A stretch of 64,000 nt of DNA from Catonia carolina (lineage: Eukaryota; Arthropoda; Insecta; Hemiptera; Achilidae): assembly GCA_035578175.1 (NCBI GenBank), contig JAQMRL010000001.1:375291220-375355219 (forward strand), given 5' to 3'. Of the stretch, positions 21,650-33,112 are shown one piece after another. The notes under the pieces were generated by a model that was not told the DNA's origin, made no database searches, and saw only the letters and a program-made list of their open reading frames with translations. Position 1 is the first letter of the stretch. Every line of letters starts with the position of its first letter. Position numbers and translations under genes: made by a program.

Positions 21650-22045
21650 TCTGGTGTAAAACTCACACAACTTTCTCTTGTCAATGCAAATAATTAACAA
21701 TAAACCTAACATTAGTAATAAAACATTAGAAATAAACAAAAAACTAACCTCAAAAAACATAATCTTTTCTTAATCATGAGTGAAAGACGCAAAATTAAAA
21801 TCGACCTCAGTGTGGCTTAAAAATACGGAAAATCACTCATTCCTTCTTAGATAGGCTCTGTAGAGAAAAATAATTAAACTAAAAGTTGTAGATCTTTTAA
21901 TTTCCTATAAATTTGATTATATACAATTTTGTCGTAATATGCATACTAAGGCCGAAATCTTAAAAAAATCGATTTTTCACACGTTTTCGTGAGAAAAAAC
22001 AGAAAATCGCTAATTACCGCTAAACTAAGCATTATACAAAAACAT
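21650..22045 (+). repeat. Interspersed repeat family H, copy 3 (left half)
   Basis: CTGGTGTAAAACTCACACAA, CTTTCTCTTG and the following body match 24503 onward closely, then stop near ACTAAGCATTATACAAAAAC. Confidence 0.85.
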
Positions 22046-22358
22046 TTTTTTTTTTTTGTATAACTCATGTTTTATTTGTGGAACATGTATATTTATGTTT
22101 TGGAGACTCATGTTAATTATTAATTTTTCCCAGATCCCGAAACAGACCGTACAGATAAGTGTCACAGTATGGAGTAAAACCGGGACGACCGGAGAAAATA
22201 ATAAAACACGTTATTTAATACACCCATTTTTAGGTTAGCCATGAATCCACGTAGAGCTTTTTTACATACGACTGTTTTGCAATTACTACTAATATAGATG
22301 ACGAAAAGGTATAGTAATGTAGCCTACACTTTTGTGGTGTTACTTCAATTACTAACTA

Positions 22359-23705
22359 TATATATAAGCGAGTTTGATCTACAGCTCCAGCCGCTTCTCG
22401 CATCCCATCTGCCATCTCTCTCGGTTCATCCAGTCCCCCTCCACCAGATTTCTATTCCTCATATCGGAATACACCTGCTTGTTCCACAGTTCGGGCGGTC
22501 TTCCTCTTCTTCTTCTTCCAGGTGGATCCCAATTCAGCATTCTCTTGGGCCACCTTTCATCTCTCATCCTCTGTGTATGTCCCAACCATATAAGGCGCTT
22601 CTTCTCAATTTGCTCCACTGTTGTATCCATTTTCCCCATTCTGTTCCTTATCTCCGAATTTCGTACTCGATCCATCCTTGAAACACAACTACTCCGGCGC
22701 AAGAAATCCATCTCCACAGCATTTATTCTTTGCCTGTCTCTTTTGGTCAATTCCCATGTTTCAGAGCCATAGAGCAATATACTCTGAACAATGGAATGAT
22801 AGATTTTAATTTTCGTACATTTTTTTATATTTGTAGACCAGAGTATGGAGTTTAATGTTTGCGTCGCCTGCCTGGCCTGTCCAATTCTACTTGTGATTTC
22901 TCTTTTTGAATTGCTCTCCGATGATATTATGCTGCCCAGGTATTTATATTCATCACATTTCACCACATTATGACCTCCTACTTGAAGATCCCTTGCTGTA
23001 CCTCCTGAAACTAGGTATTTGGTCTTTTTGAAATTTATTTTCATTCCATTTTTCCTATAAGAATCAGCAAGTTTCCTGATCATGTAATGAATATCATGCT
23101 CATCACCAGCCATTATTACTTGATCATCGGCGAACAAGAGTGAGTAGATATATTCGTTATTTATTGGGATACCCATATATTCACACTTTCCTTTTCAGTC
23201 CTTTAATATCTCCTCCAGATAGATTTTGAACAGGGTCGGAGAGAGACAACAGCCATGACGCACGCCCTTATCTGTACCAAATGGCTTTGACACTTTATTT
23301 CCTATTTTTATCACATTTATTTGGTCCTTGTAAATTTCTTTGACAGCAGAAATGTAATGCTTATTAATGATTGATTTATCCAAGATTTCAAAAAGTCTCT
23401 GTATTGGTACCGTATCGAAAGCTTTCTCCAGATCGATAAATATCAAATGGGTTTCCAAATTCCTCAGTTTTCTCTTTTCAATTAGCTGCTTTAATGTAAA
23501 CATATTGTCAGTACAAGAGCGTCCCGCGGTAAATCCACTTTGTTCTTCACCTATATTTATTTCTTTTTCAATTTTCTTCCTTATTATGCGTCCATACAGT
23601 CTCCCTATTGTAGCTAATAGTGTGATACCCCGGTAATTCGCACAGTCATCACGTGATCCCTTCTTGTGGATCGGTGTCAAGTAGCCAAGCTTCCAATCTA
23701 CTTTA
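22359..23705 (-). mobile_element. 5'-truncated LINE insertion with 12-bp target duplication
   Basis: Identical AATTACTAACTA lies at 22347-22358 and 23706-23717. The 3' end on the element strand is a short leader ending in a TATATATA tail. About 1.35 kb of ORF2 3' half remains. Confidence 0.88.
22379..23703 (-). pseudogene. LINE reverse transcriptase 3' half, single in-frame stop
   Basis: One frame runs from the truncation point (about 23703) to TAG at 22379-22381 and is broken only by TGA 23195-23197, where related proteins have Trp (LKD-W-KGKCEYMG). RT blocks appear in order: LTPIHKKGSRDDCANYRGIT, SGFTAGRSCTDNMF, IFIDLEKAFDTV with the motif A Asp, RHGCCLSPTLFKIY, then LLFADDQVIMA with the catalytic FADD box intact. 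The thumb YKYLGS, the LLYGSETW box and the C-terminal basic GRRRRGRPPELW tail follow. Endonuclease and fingers are missing through 5' truncation. An RTE-like or related clade is likely. Near-intact coding suggests a young insertion. Confidence 0.9.
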
Positions 23706-23717
23706 AATTACTAACTA

Positions 23718-24502
23718 AGATTCTGAAAAGGTGTTCTTAAAGGCAACCCGGACTAAATTTTTTAAAAATTACAATTTTTTTTTTATTTCATTTTTTAAAT
23801 TTTCATATCTTTTTCTTTAAAATGATAATATATAATACGTAAGTGCTTATGATTTCCTTTTATAAAATAAAAAATAATTTTAATCCAGCTTCACCGTCAG
23901 GTTTTCTCACATTCAAGTTAAAATTTTCTTAATTTTCATTGTTTGAATGTTTCAATAATCAGTTTCAATGGCTGATCATGAAAAAGAAGCTAGAAGAAAT
24001 CTGAAAATATCTGAAAGAACCGTACAATAACTTATATGACTATGATGCTGGGATGTTTTAAGGTAAGACTAAGTTCTTGTTACTTCCTTCCAGGTTTTTG
24101 TGATTTCCCGCAAATATGTATTTTTAAAATGAAAGGACCACTTTCTACCAAACCGTCACGCATAATTTGTTGAAATTTTCAGGGTTTTTAAATTTCATAA
24201 GAGTGAAACTTATGACCAAAGGATATGTTGTTAAATACCTTTTAATAATTAATAATTAAAATAAAGGAACTCAACTCGCACTTAAATAACTAAATACTAC
24301 TTACAAATGATACAAAATAAACGTTAAACAATTCACAGTAACGTTGACCTTATCTAAACGCACTGTTACTTTAGCATTTGTAGAATAAATAAATTATTAA
24401 ATAAATTAATTAATAAATATATTATTAAATAAATTATTAATATTTAAAAAGATGTTGTAACTTAAATCAAGTTTGGTATCAGTTCGTTTGACAAAAATAA
24501 AA
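23718..24502. other. AT-rich stretch, no recognisable feature
   Basis: Nothing supported. Confidence 0.55.
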
Positions 24503-25436
24503 ATCTGGTGTGAAACACTCACACGACTTTCTCTTGCCAGTGCAAATAATTAACAATAAACCTAATATTAGTAATAAAACATTAGAAATAAACAAAAAAA
24601 TAGCCTCAAAAACATAACCTTTGTTTAATCATGAGTGAAAGACTCAAAATGAAAATCAACCTCAGTTTGGCCTAAAAATACGGAAAATCAATCTTTCACG
24701 CTCAACTAGGCTCTGTGGAGAAAAATGCTTTAATTAAAAGTTGTAGATCTTTCTATTTCTTATAAAATTAATTATATACACTTTTGTCGTAAAATGCATT
24801 TTAAGGCCGAAATCTTTAAAAAATCGATTTTTCACACGTTTTCGTGAGAAGAAAACAAAAAATCGTAGATTACCGCTAAACTAAGCATTATACAAAAAAG
24901 TTTTTGAAATAAAAGTTGTAGGATTTTACATTCTCTACAACTTTTATTATATAACATTTTGCGCTAAAATTCATATTAAAGCCGCAATCTTAAAAAGAAA
25001 ATGTTTTTACGTAAAAACGGCCTCACGCAGAATTTCAGCAAACATGGCGCCCACCCTATCTTGTAGAGAATAAAAAAATCAATAAACCAGGCGATTTTTA
25101 AAAAAAATCGTAGGACCAGTTTTTGAGAAAATCGCAAAAAGTGAAAAATTATACGAATAAACTACTACTTCCGGTTGACCGATTTTGATGAAAATGTTTG
25201 TGTCGGGTCCGGTAGTGGTATGTAACTTAAGTTTCAAGTTTCAAGTTCGTACAATGTTCCGTTCTTGAGATATTTTGTATATACACACACACACACACAC
25301 AGACCAATCGCTAAAAACATGTTTTTTTGGGTTCAGGAGATCTGAAAACGTATAGATCCGGTGAAAACTCGATTTCGAAAAATCGACATGAAAACAATAC
25401 TTTCCTTCCTATATATTCATATAGGCAAGAGAAAGT
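24503..25436 (+). repeat. Interspersed repeat family H, copy 4 (longest)
   Basis: About 930 bp. A perfect 13-bp inverted repeat marks its ends: ACTTTCTCTTGCC at 24526-24538 and its reverse complement at 25424-25436, with GTGTGAAACACTCACAC just outside on the left. No ORF. A (CA)n tract lies at about 25282-25301. Other copies at 11836, 20335, 21650 and 26824 are partial. The class is unknown; the terminal repeat suggests a DNA-type non-autonomous element. Confidence 0.8.
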
Positions 25437-25823
25437 AAAAAAATACAATATAGAGCTATCGTTTATATTTTAAATATATTTGACACAGATAAGGCCTCAG
25501 GCCGTAAATATTGATGTAAACAAAAATAATCCTTGTTAATGCTTAGCATCCATAAATTCAAGTCCAGTATTTTTCTTTTTCTTAACAAATCAACATTTAG
25601 TAACAATAAAAATAATTAAGGAAGAAATATTAAAATATATAAAAGAAAATGTTTTTAAATATTTTTTAACTGTCATAAGTAATTATAAAAGTCCATTCTA
25701 AAAAAAATTAAATTTAGACTCTTTTCACACAACATGGTCAGTGGCCACGCCACCAAAAAAGGAAGTTTATAGTCGCGTGGAAGCTACCTGGTAATGCCAG
25801 TTTCTTAGAAGATATTGCACGGA

Positions 25824-25999
25824 ATGAACGTTGAAGAAGCTATTTTGCTGTGGTGGTATGGTAAGAAACGGCGGAGGCAAAGTACAATTTGTGTAAGACC
25901 TCTTACTCGATAGAACAAGGAAAGATGTATTTTACAATCTTTACACTGTTATAAGAAAAGATGAGAGAGAAATTTTTAAAATGTGTACGAATGAGCGAA
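25824..25999 (+). pseudogene. PIF/Harbinger transposase N-terminal trace
   Basis: ATG 25824 opens MNVEEAILLWWYGKKRRRQS, then CVRPLTR and a TAG stop. A shifted frame continues EQGKMYFTIF and, after another stop, MREKFLKCVRM. This is the order found in Harbinger transposases (basic region, RPLTR, F--L--ELR--D, FFKYFRMS). The nuclease domain is absent. The fragment is short and broken, so the assignment rests on a few motifs; the similar position of the clearer Harbinger ORF at 53947 supports it. Confidence 0.55.
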
Positions 26000-26823
26000 C
26001 TACTTCCGTTATAAACATTTCTGTGTCAATTTTCATAGTTTATTAATATCACAATACGAACCGAAAATTATAAGCTATAATTTCACCAGCCACGGCAAGT
26101 GTTATGACTCGAATGAACAGACCTATTCACTGTAATGTAAAACGTGGCCACTCGTCGCGAGAATGGCAATGCAGCAGCCACGGACCGAAAACCCATCTTT
26201 GGTAGCCAGGTAGCTGCGACGTGGCTGCAACTTCCGTCTGAAGTTACTCATTCTATACCTTGTATACAGTAAGTTGGCGTCTGGGCCGCTCGGCTACCTG
26301 AGTCTTGTCACCGGCTGTCAATCACATCCGCCCGTAGCACTTTCAATGATGCGTCACCTACTGGCATCACCACAAGGCCATTAAACTTTTTTATGTTACT
26401 AATAATTTGAAATTTTTTTGTACATATTAGAAAAGATCATTAAAAATATGGAAATGAGACCAAACACGGTATTATTCAGTGCTTTCGTTTAGAATTGTTA
26501 TTTAATTGATTTACTGATTAATGTAATAATTTTTTTAAATGTATTATTTTTATTTCGGACTAAATATATTTTCATATTAATAACTTTAACAAAAAATAAA
26601 CGAAATCTAAAAAATACAAACTTTTATGTTTAATTTGGTCATATTTATGTTGTTGTACATGAAATTGGATCTCCTCGATTAAGTTTCGAAAGAAATTTCT
26701 ATCACATTTCCCTGTAGTAAATAGAGGATAAAAAGAAATTTCAGGATTGAACATTGACTAAATATTTATTTCTTTATTTCTGTGTCTGTACTTCTATCTT
26801 CTGTATCTTTACTTCTGTAAAAT

Positions 26824-27046
26824 TGGTGTAAAATACTAACAAGATCCTTTCTTGCCAATATAATGAACAATATTGCCGACAATGAACAATAAAACCCATG
26901 TTTAATCATGAGTAAACAATATGAAATGGAAAATATAAGTTAATTTTAATCATGAGTGAGTGACGAGAAATGAAAATGAATCTCTGTAGAACTTAAAAAT
27001 ACGGAAAATCAGTAACTGCCTCTAAACTAGGCTCTGTAGAGAAAAA
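26824..27046 (+). repeat. Interspersed repeat family H, copy 5 (fragment)
   Basis: TTGGTGTAAAATACTAACAA through GGCTCTGTAGAGAAAAATC, with internal gaps against copy 4. It lies between the inner arms of the Harbinger-like element. Confidence 0.65.
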
Positions 27047-27443
27047 TCACTGAATAATACCGTGTTTGGTGTCATTTTCCGTATTTTTTAATGATCTTTT
27101 CAAATATGTACAAAACATTTTAAATTATTAGTAAGATTAAAAAGTTAAATAGGCTTGTGGTGTTGCCAGTACGTGACTCTTCATTGAAAGAGCTACGGGC
27201 GGTTGTGATTGACAGCCGCTGACAAGGATCAGATGAAGGTAGAAGGGCGGCCCAGAAGCCAACTTACTGTATACAAAGTATAATTAATAGAAAATGTGGT
27301 GACGTGGCCACTGGCAGCGTGGGCACGGCCACGCCGTGTGAAAAAAGTCTAAATTAATAAATTGTCACATAAATAACTTTGATACATCGATATTAAATTA
27401 TCTCCAAATGTCTGCCACAAAGGGTGATAGATAAAAAATGAGT

Positions 27444-27534
27444 GATTATTAAATGCCAGAACTGACCGGGAATCAAACCCGAAACCCCTAGCTCAGAGAC
27501 CTGTTACGCTGACCACTATACCACGGACAGGCCG
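27444..27534 (-). mobile_element. tRNA-derived SINE head, reversed
   Basis: On the minus strand CCGTGGTATAGTGGTCAGCG gives the A box and GGGTTTGATTCCCGG the B box, 50-60 bp apart. It resembles an Asp/Glu-type tRNA but with unpaired acceptor arms, so it is taken as a SINE or tRNA relic rather than a functional tRNA. Confidence 0.6.
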
Positions 27535-28083
27535 AGGAAAGCGAAAATACCGTTACTAGTAATATATATTATATGCAATATTTATTTAAAGTACAATATG
27601 ATAATACAATATGTCAATAATGTCACAGATGAAACTTTAAATTGATTTTTAAATATTTACAGAAATATAGAGCCGCATATCTCCTATTGCATAATACAAC
27701 CTGGTGGTCTGAATAAACGTGACTGTTTAATAATTTGTAGTGACTGATGGCTGAGTGCGAAACCATGTTCAGCGAATAAATATTCCAATCGTTTCTTGAT
27801 TTTCATTCAACACAAAAACACACGCTTGCGCCTCTAGACAAATATACGGTTATTCATATTATATACACAACACATAACCTATTTGTCATATTTTATTAAA
27901 CTGCTTTAGCTTAATTAAATAAAATTTTGGGTCACAAAAATGGTTTAATGGCGCAACGCTATATTTTTAAATAAAATAATGTATCGTTTTTTATTGATGT
28001 TATAGGCTAAAGAGTGATTCTAAATTTAACGGCTGTCTATCGGGAGCTGCATGTATAGCTAAAAATCTATCATACTGAAATTT
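27535..28083. other. AT-rich stretch, no recognisable feature
   Basis: Nothing supported. Confidence 0.55.
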
Positions 28084-28470
28084 TGTTGTTTAGGTCAACA
28101 GCCGAAATGCTGGTTTGAACCTCTAGAGGTTTTACTAAGTAAAAACGAGGAATGAGGTGGTTTACTATGCCTTCCTCACTAAAAAAAGTATGCTTATCAA
28201 CATGCCAGGCTCTTTGAAAAAGCATCCACTTTTCACCCTGCAAGTGACATCTTCACTTCATTCACCACAGGGTCTGGCTGTATAGTGAAATTCATTACTC
28301 TCAGAGGAGATAACTCTGAATAGTGTCTTTTACACCTCTACCTCTTCTGTTCTTTATAGTTCAGTCATATAATTGATTGACTATGTGATAAGAAACAGAA
28401 CTTTTTTTGTAGCCCTAGAATCAACAGATCGAGTGCAATTAATTTAACACTCCCCTGCCCGTTATGGGCA
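28084..28470 (+). repeat. Interspersed repeat family R, copy 4
   Basis: Nearly full-length copy from TTGTTTAGGTCAACAGCCGA to CTGCCCGTTATGGGCA. Confidence 0.9.
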
Positions 28471-28702
28471 TACTGAAATTTTTATGCCTTTAATACGAGG
28501 CTAAGATTGTGACATCTTATAGATTTTAATCTGAAAGATTAAATAACACAGGTCCTAGAAGTGTAACTGCCACAATTTTAAAGCTAGTGACATCTTCCTT
28601 CTATCTTATATTTCTATTAGTATTTACTTTCCTTGTCTTTGTTAGATGTCATGTCTTACTTATGTAAATTTTTGTGCTAAATCCAGTGTGCCTTTAAATA
28701 AT

Positions 28703-29465
28703 TGATATTTGAAATAGTTAAAACCCTATAACCGATTTTGTGAGGTCATGTCAAATGTAAAAATTCACTGACGGACAAAAAATTGAAAATGTTTATTGTA
28801 ATTTTAACATACAACAAAGATAAAACATTAGAAGATAACTTTTTTTATTTTAACAAATTGCATTAATAATTGAAATAATACTAATGAAACTAAAAAAATG
28901 CAAATAAAAAGATAATGATACTGGAAACAGGGCTTAACTAAAAATTTAAATTCTAAGAATTTGATTGATTTTCTTGTAAAGTGTGGTGGCACCAATCTTG
29001 ACTATTTTCTTGGAAGGATATTCTCCAGTACTTTTTTACCTCTTCCATGTTTTGAAGCAGAACTTTTAGTTTCTCTTTTACGTATCCAACAGAAAAGGGA
29101 TCTTAACTTCACCAATAAGAAATACTTTGATGAAGCAAAGGTCCGTTTTCCTAATTTTACATTCTGTCTATTTTTGGGAATTTAATCAGGTATAAAATTC
29201 AATACAAAATAAAATAGTGTTATTTTTACACACAGAAAAGAATAAGTAATTTAAAAAAAAAATGTAATTATTAACTTAATTTCTATTTTGTTTCTCTCCT
29301 GAAAATTTTGTTTAGTGAAGATAAAGTCCCTTTTTCTATGACTAAATATGAATACATAGTCATATCATCCTGGATAAAAATACTGCTGGGTGTGACTTCT
29401 ACGCCTGTCAGTTTCATTGAATTTAGTGAATATGTAAATTTTAGATAGAAAGTTAATCAAAAACC
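28703..29465 (+). repeat. Inverted repeat arm 1 (partner 34950-35690)
   Basis: About 760 bp from AATTGATATTTGAAATAGTT to a loss of similarity near 29465, matching the reverse complement of 34950-35690 with indels. It includes a 74-codon plus-strand ORF (28961-29185) that is broken in the partner, so it is not taken as a gene. The class is unknown. Confidence 0.8.
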
Positions 29466-29732
29466 GGATTTTGTTTGACTTTTCGGACCGATGTTTGAAG
29501 ATGTTTTCAAAATTTCAACTATACAATTACTTCCTAGAATTTGGACGTACCTTTTACAGTCACTCTGTATAACAACAACCTTCCTTTAAGAATTTTCGAG
29601 ATAAATACACAAAAGGATGCTAAAACATACGATAAATAAATGACAATCCATAAATAAATATCAAAAATATATAAAAGAATAATAGAACTGAAAGGAATTA
29701 AATAAAAACTAGAAATACATAGTAATACATAA

Positions 29733-32700
29733 TTTTTTTTTTTGTCATCAGTCTCTCGACTGGTTTGATGCAGTTCTCCAACCTGTTCTATCTTGCGCAA
29801 GTCGTTTCATATCTACATACCTGTAACACCCTACATCTTTTGTAATTTGCTTTATATATTCTAATCTTTGCCTCCCTCTACAATTTACTCCCTCAATGTT
29901 ACCCTCCATTATTGATAGCCCAATACCTGGATGTCTTAGGATATGCCCCACTAGCCTATCCCTTCTTTTGGTAAGATGCTTCCATATACTTCTTTTTTCA
30001 TCCACTCGCCTAAGAACCTCTAAATTACTTATTTTGTCCACCCACCTAATCTTTAACATTTTCCTATAACACCACATTTCAAAAGCTTCTATCCTCTTCC
30101 GTTCTACAGCCCCTATCACCCACGTTTCACTTCCGTATAATGCTACACTCCAAACATAATGTTTTAAGAAATTTTCCTAATCTGTAAATCAATGTTTGTA
30201 GTCAGTAAGCTGTTTTTCATTTCAAAGGCTTTTCTAGCTTCAGCAATTCTACTCTTGATATCACTCGTGCTTCTACCATCCTTTGTTATTTTACTCCCTA
30301 GATAGCAGAATTCCCCAACTTCCTGTATGTTCTCGTTGCCTACTTTTAAATTTCCCATCTCTTCTAAACCACTCTTGCTGCTGCACAACACTTTCGTTTT
30401 GTTCTTATTAATTTTCATGAAGTAATCCTTCCTCAAGATCTCATCCATTCCATTTAAGGCATCCTCTAGTTCATTCTTTGCCTCGGCTAATACTACTATA
30501 TCATCGACGAATCTCAACATTTTTATTGTTTCTCCTTGAATTTTTATTCCTACGTCAAATTTTTCCTTCACTTCATTTATAGCCTCTTCTATATACAAGT
30601 TAAAAAGTAGTGGTGACAAAGAACAACCTTGTCGTACACCTTTTCTTACAGCAGCCTCTTTTTCGTACCCCTCGATTCTCAAAACAGCCGTTTGATTCTT
30701 ATACAGACTGTAGATAACTTTCCTTTCTTTGTATTTAATTCCTAGCCTTTTCAAAGTTTTAAACATTTTACTCCAGTCCAGATTGTCAAATGCTTTCTCT
30801 AAATCTACAAATGCCATAAAAGTAGTTTTATTTTTCTGTATCCTTTTCTCAATAATCAGTCTCAGAGCCAATATTGCATCTCGAGTTCCCATTCTCCTTC
30901 TAAATCCAAATTGGTCATCGTCCAATACTTCTTCTACTCGGTGTTCTATTCTCCTGTATATAATTCTTGTCAGTATCTTAGATGCATGGCATGTTAGGCT
31001 GATGGTTCTGTAATGTTCACACTTCTCCGCTCCTGACTTTTTTGGTATTGGAATCATAATATTTTTTTTAAAGTCCGATGGTACCTCTCCACTCTCATAC
31101 ATTCTGCACACAAGTTTGTATAATTTGTTTTGAGCAACTTTGCCACATTGTAATAATAATTCCGATGGTATGTTATCTATTCCTGGTGTCTTATTCATAT
31201 TCATATCCTTAAGTGCCCGATCGAATTCTTCTCGTAGTATAGGGTCCCCTTTTTGATCTTCTTCAACATCAGTTTCTTGTTCTATCGCATCATATTCTAA
31301 TTTTTTCCCCATGTAGAGTTGATTTACGTATTCCTTCCATCTTTCAGCTCTCTCTTGGCCATTCAACAATGGTTTACCACCTGCGCTTTGTAAATTAACA
31401 GCTTTCATCTTTCGTTCTCCAAAGTTTTCCCTTATTTTTCTATAAGCTGCGTCCACTTTACCAACTGCCATTTTACTTTCAATGTCCGTACATTTCGCTC
31501 TGATCCACTCTTCCTTCGCTTTCTTACACCTTTTGTTTATGGTATTTCTCAAGTGGCAATATTGCCTTTTACCTCTCTCGTCCTTTGCGTTTTTATATTT
31601 TCTTCGCTCATCCATCAGTTCTAAAATATCATTAGTAATCCACGGTTTCCTACCTCTTCTTTTAGTATGTCCTAACCATTCTTCCGCTGCTTTCACTACC
31701 ACCTCCTTGAAGTTTATCCACTCCTCCTCTACATTTCCTGTGTCATTACCTCTTTCTTCTATCCCTTTTTGAATACTCTCCTGGAAATCTACCTGGTTGT
31801 CTTGTTCTCTTAGTTTGTCTACATCCCACCTAGCATTTCCCTGTCCCTTCTTCAGTTTTTTTTAAGTTTAAGCCTGCTATCCATTACTGCTAAGTTATGA
31901 TCACTCCCTATGTCTGCACCTGGATAGGCTTTACAGTTCATAATCTGGTTTCTAAATCTTTGTCTAACCATTATGTAATCTATTTGGTATCTTCCCTTGT
32001 CACCTGGCATCATCCAAGTGTATAACCTCCTTTTGTGATTCTTAAAAAGTGTATTGCCTATCACTAAATTATATTTGGAGCAGAAATCTACAAGCCGACT
32101 CCCTCTGTCATTTCTCTTCCCTAGACCATATTCTCCGACTATCTTTCCTTCTTTTCCTTCTCCAACTACTGCATTCCAGTCTCCCATAACTATCAAATTT
32201 TCATCACCCTTGACATATTTTATTACTTCATCTAATTCCTCATATACTTGTTCTATTTCTTCCTCTCTGTGTGAAGACGTAGGCATGTAGACCTGCACTA
32301 TAGTGGTAGACTTTGGTTTCGTATCTACTCTAACCATGATAATCCTATCACTACACTGCTTATAGTAAGTCACTCTTTGTCCAGTTTTTTTATTCATTAC
32401 TAGACCCACTCCGCCCTGCCCTCCGATGGCTTTAGTGTTAATAACCCTATAATCCCCGGACCAAAAGTCTTGATCATCATCCCAGCGTACCTCACCAATG
32501 CCTACAATATCTAACTTCAACCTATCCATTTCCCTTTTTAAATTCTCTAACCTACCAGTTTGTTTTAAACTCCTAACATTCCATGTTCCAACTCGTAGAA
32601 TTTCAGAAACTTTTATTTTTTTGCTGAAGTCCCCTCTGATAGTCCTCGCCCGGAGATCCGAATGGAGGACTAGTTTATCTCCGGAATGTTTTACCAGAGA

Positions 32701-33099
32701 GGACGCCATCATAAATTTTTCATATTTTGAAGTTCTCGAAGTTCTTGAAGATCTGCATACACTAAGTAAGCCTAACCAGAATCATACATGAAGGAGTTTC
32801 CTTACGATAATTCTAGTCAGACAGAAAAAGCTGTAGTTTACTGTTGCTTTCAGCTTTTTGGTTGGCAGACTGAGTGCCCCAAGCCACCGTCTGCCAGGGT
32901 GGAATGGGCAGCCCTTCCAGTTCCGTTCACCATGAGCCGGTTATCGTGCTGATGAGCGGTCACATGGTTACTATCAGGCCACACAACGTGAATGTATGGA
33001 TAGGACACTAGCCTTCTATCCCGGCTGGTTCCCTTAAGCCTTTTGTAAAAGGAATTAAGGGGTCTCCTTCCAGTTGACGACAGAAGCTCTTTATAGCCC
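29733..33099 (-). mobile_element. Full-length RTE/BovB-type LINE with 13-bp target duplication
   Basis: Flanked by AGTAATACATAAT at 29721-29733 and 33100-33112. The element strand is minus: a 5' leader of about 390 bp, one broken ORF with endonuclease and reverse transcriptase, a very short 3' UTR and a poly(A) tail (T-run 29733-29743). The exact duplication and tail show target-primed insertion of an apparently complete 3.37-kb element. Confidence 0.93.
29748..32712 (-). pseudogene. RTE-type endonuclease/reverse transcriptase, two frameshifts
   Basis: The minus-strand ORF starts at ATG 32712. Endonuclease (32600-31852) has VGTWNVRSL, GEVRW, VMGDWNA, YQIDYIMV and GSDHNLAVM, close in wording to BovB-like RTE proteins (TLF-HKRRLYTW). 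A frameshift in the A-run near 31856-31863 leads to the RT (31702-30164): NKTPGIDNIPSELLL, FVDLEKAFDNLDW with the motif A Asp, RQGCSLSPLLFNLYIEE, then MLRFVDDIVVLA. The usual FADD is FVDD here, so one residue of the catalytic box differs while both Asp remain. A second shift near 30164 (AGGAAAATTTC) separates the C-terminal part (30150-29748) with LYGSETW, RRKM/KIRWVDK-type and GRQRLEY motifs. Both shifts are in A-runs. The enzyme would nick target DNA and reverse-transcribe its own RNA. Confidence 0.92.
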
Positions 33100-33112
33100 A
33101 GTAATACATAAT

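Larger units (their letters stand above)
25711..27355 (+). mobile_element. Harbinger-like non-autonomous element with inner inverted arms
   Basis: The outer inverted ends are AATTTAGACTCTTTTCACAC and AATTTAGACTTTTTTCACAC (right end reversed), each followed within 40 bp by CAGTGGCCACG. A second, inner pair of inverted arms lies at about 26252-26481 and 27048-27284. Between the inner arms are unidentified sequence and a family H fragment. A short PIF/Harbinger transposase trace is at 25824. Target duplication is unresolved because the terminal A/T bases are symmetric. Confidence 0.7.

Noticed and set aside
22298..22809. Plus-strand ORFs of 62-132 codons
   Set aside because: They are shadows opposite the well-supported minus-strand reverse transcriptase at 22379-23703.
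28961..29185. 74-codon ORF as a gene
   Set aside because: The inverted partner copy (34950-35690) has the same sequence with the frame broken, so it is part of a repeat.
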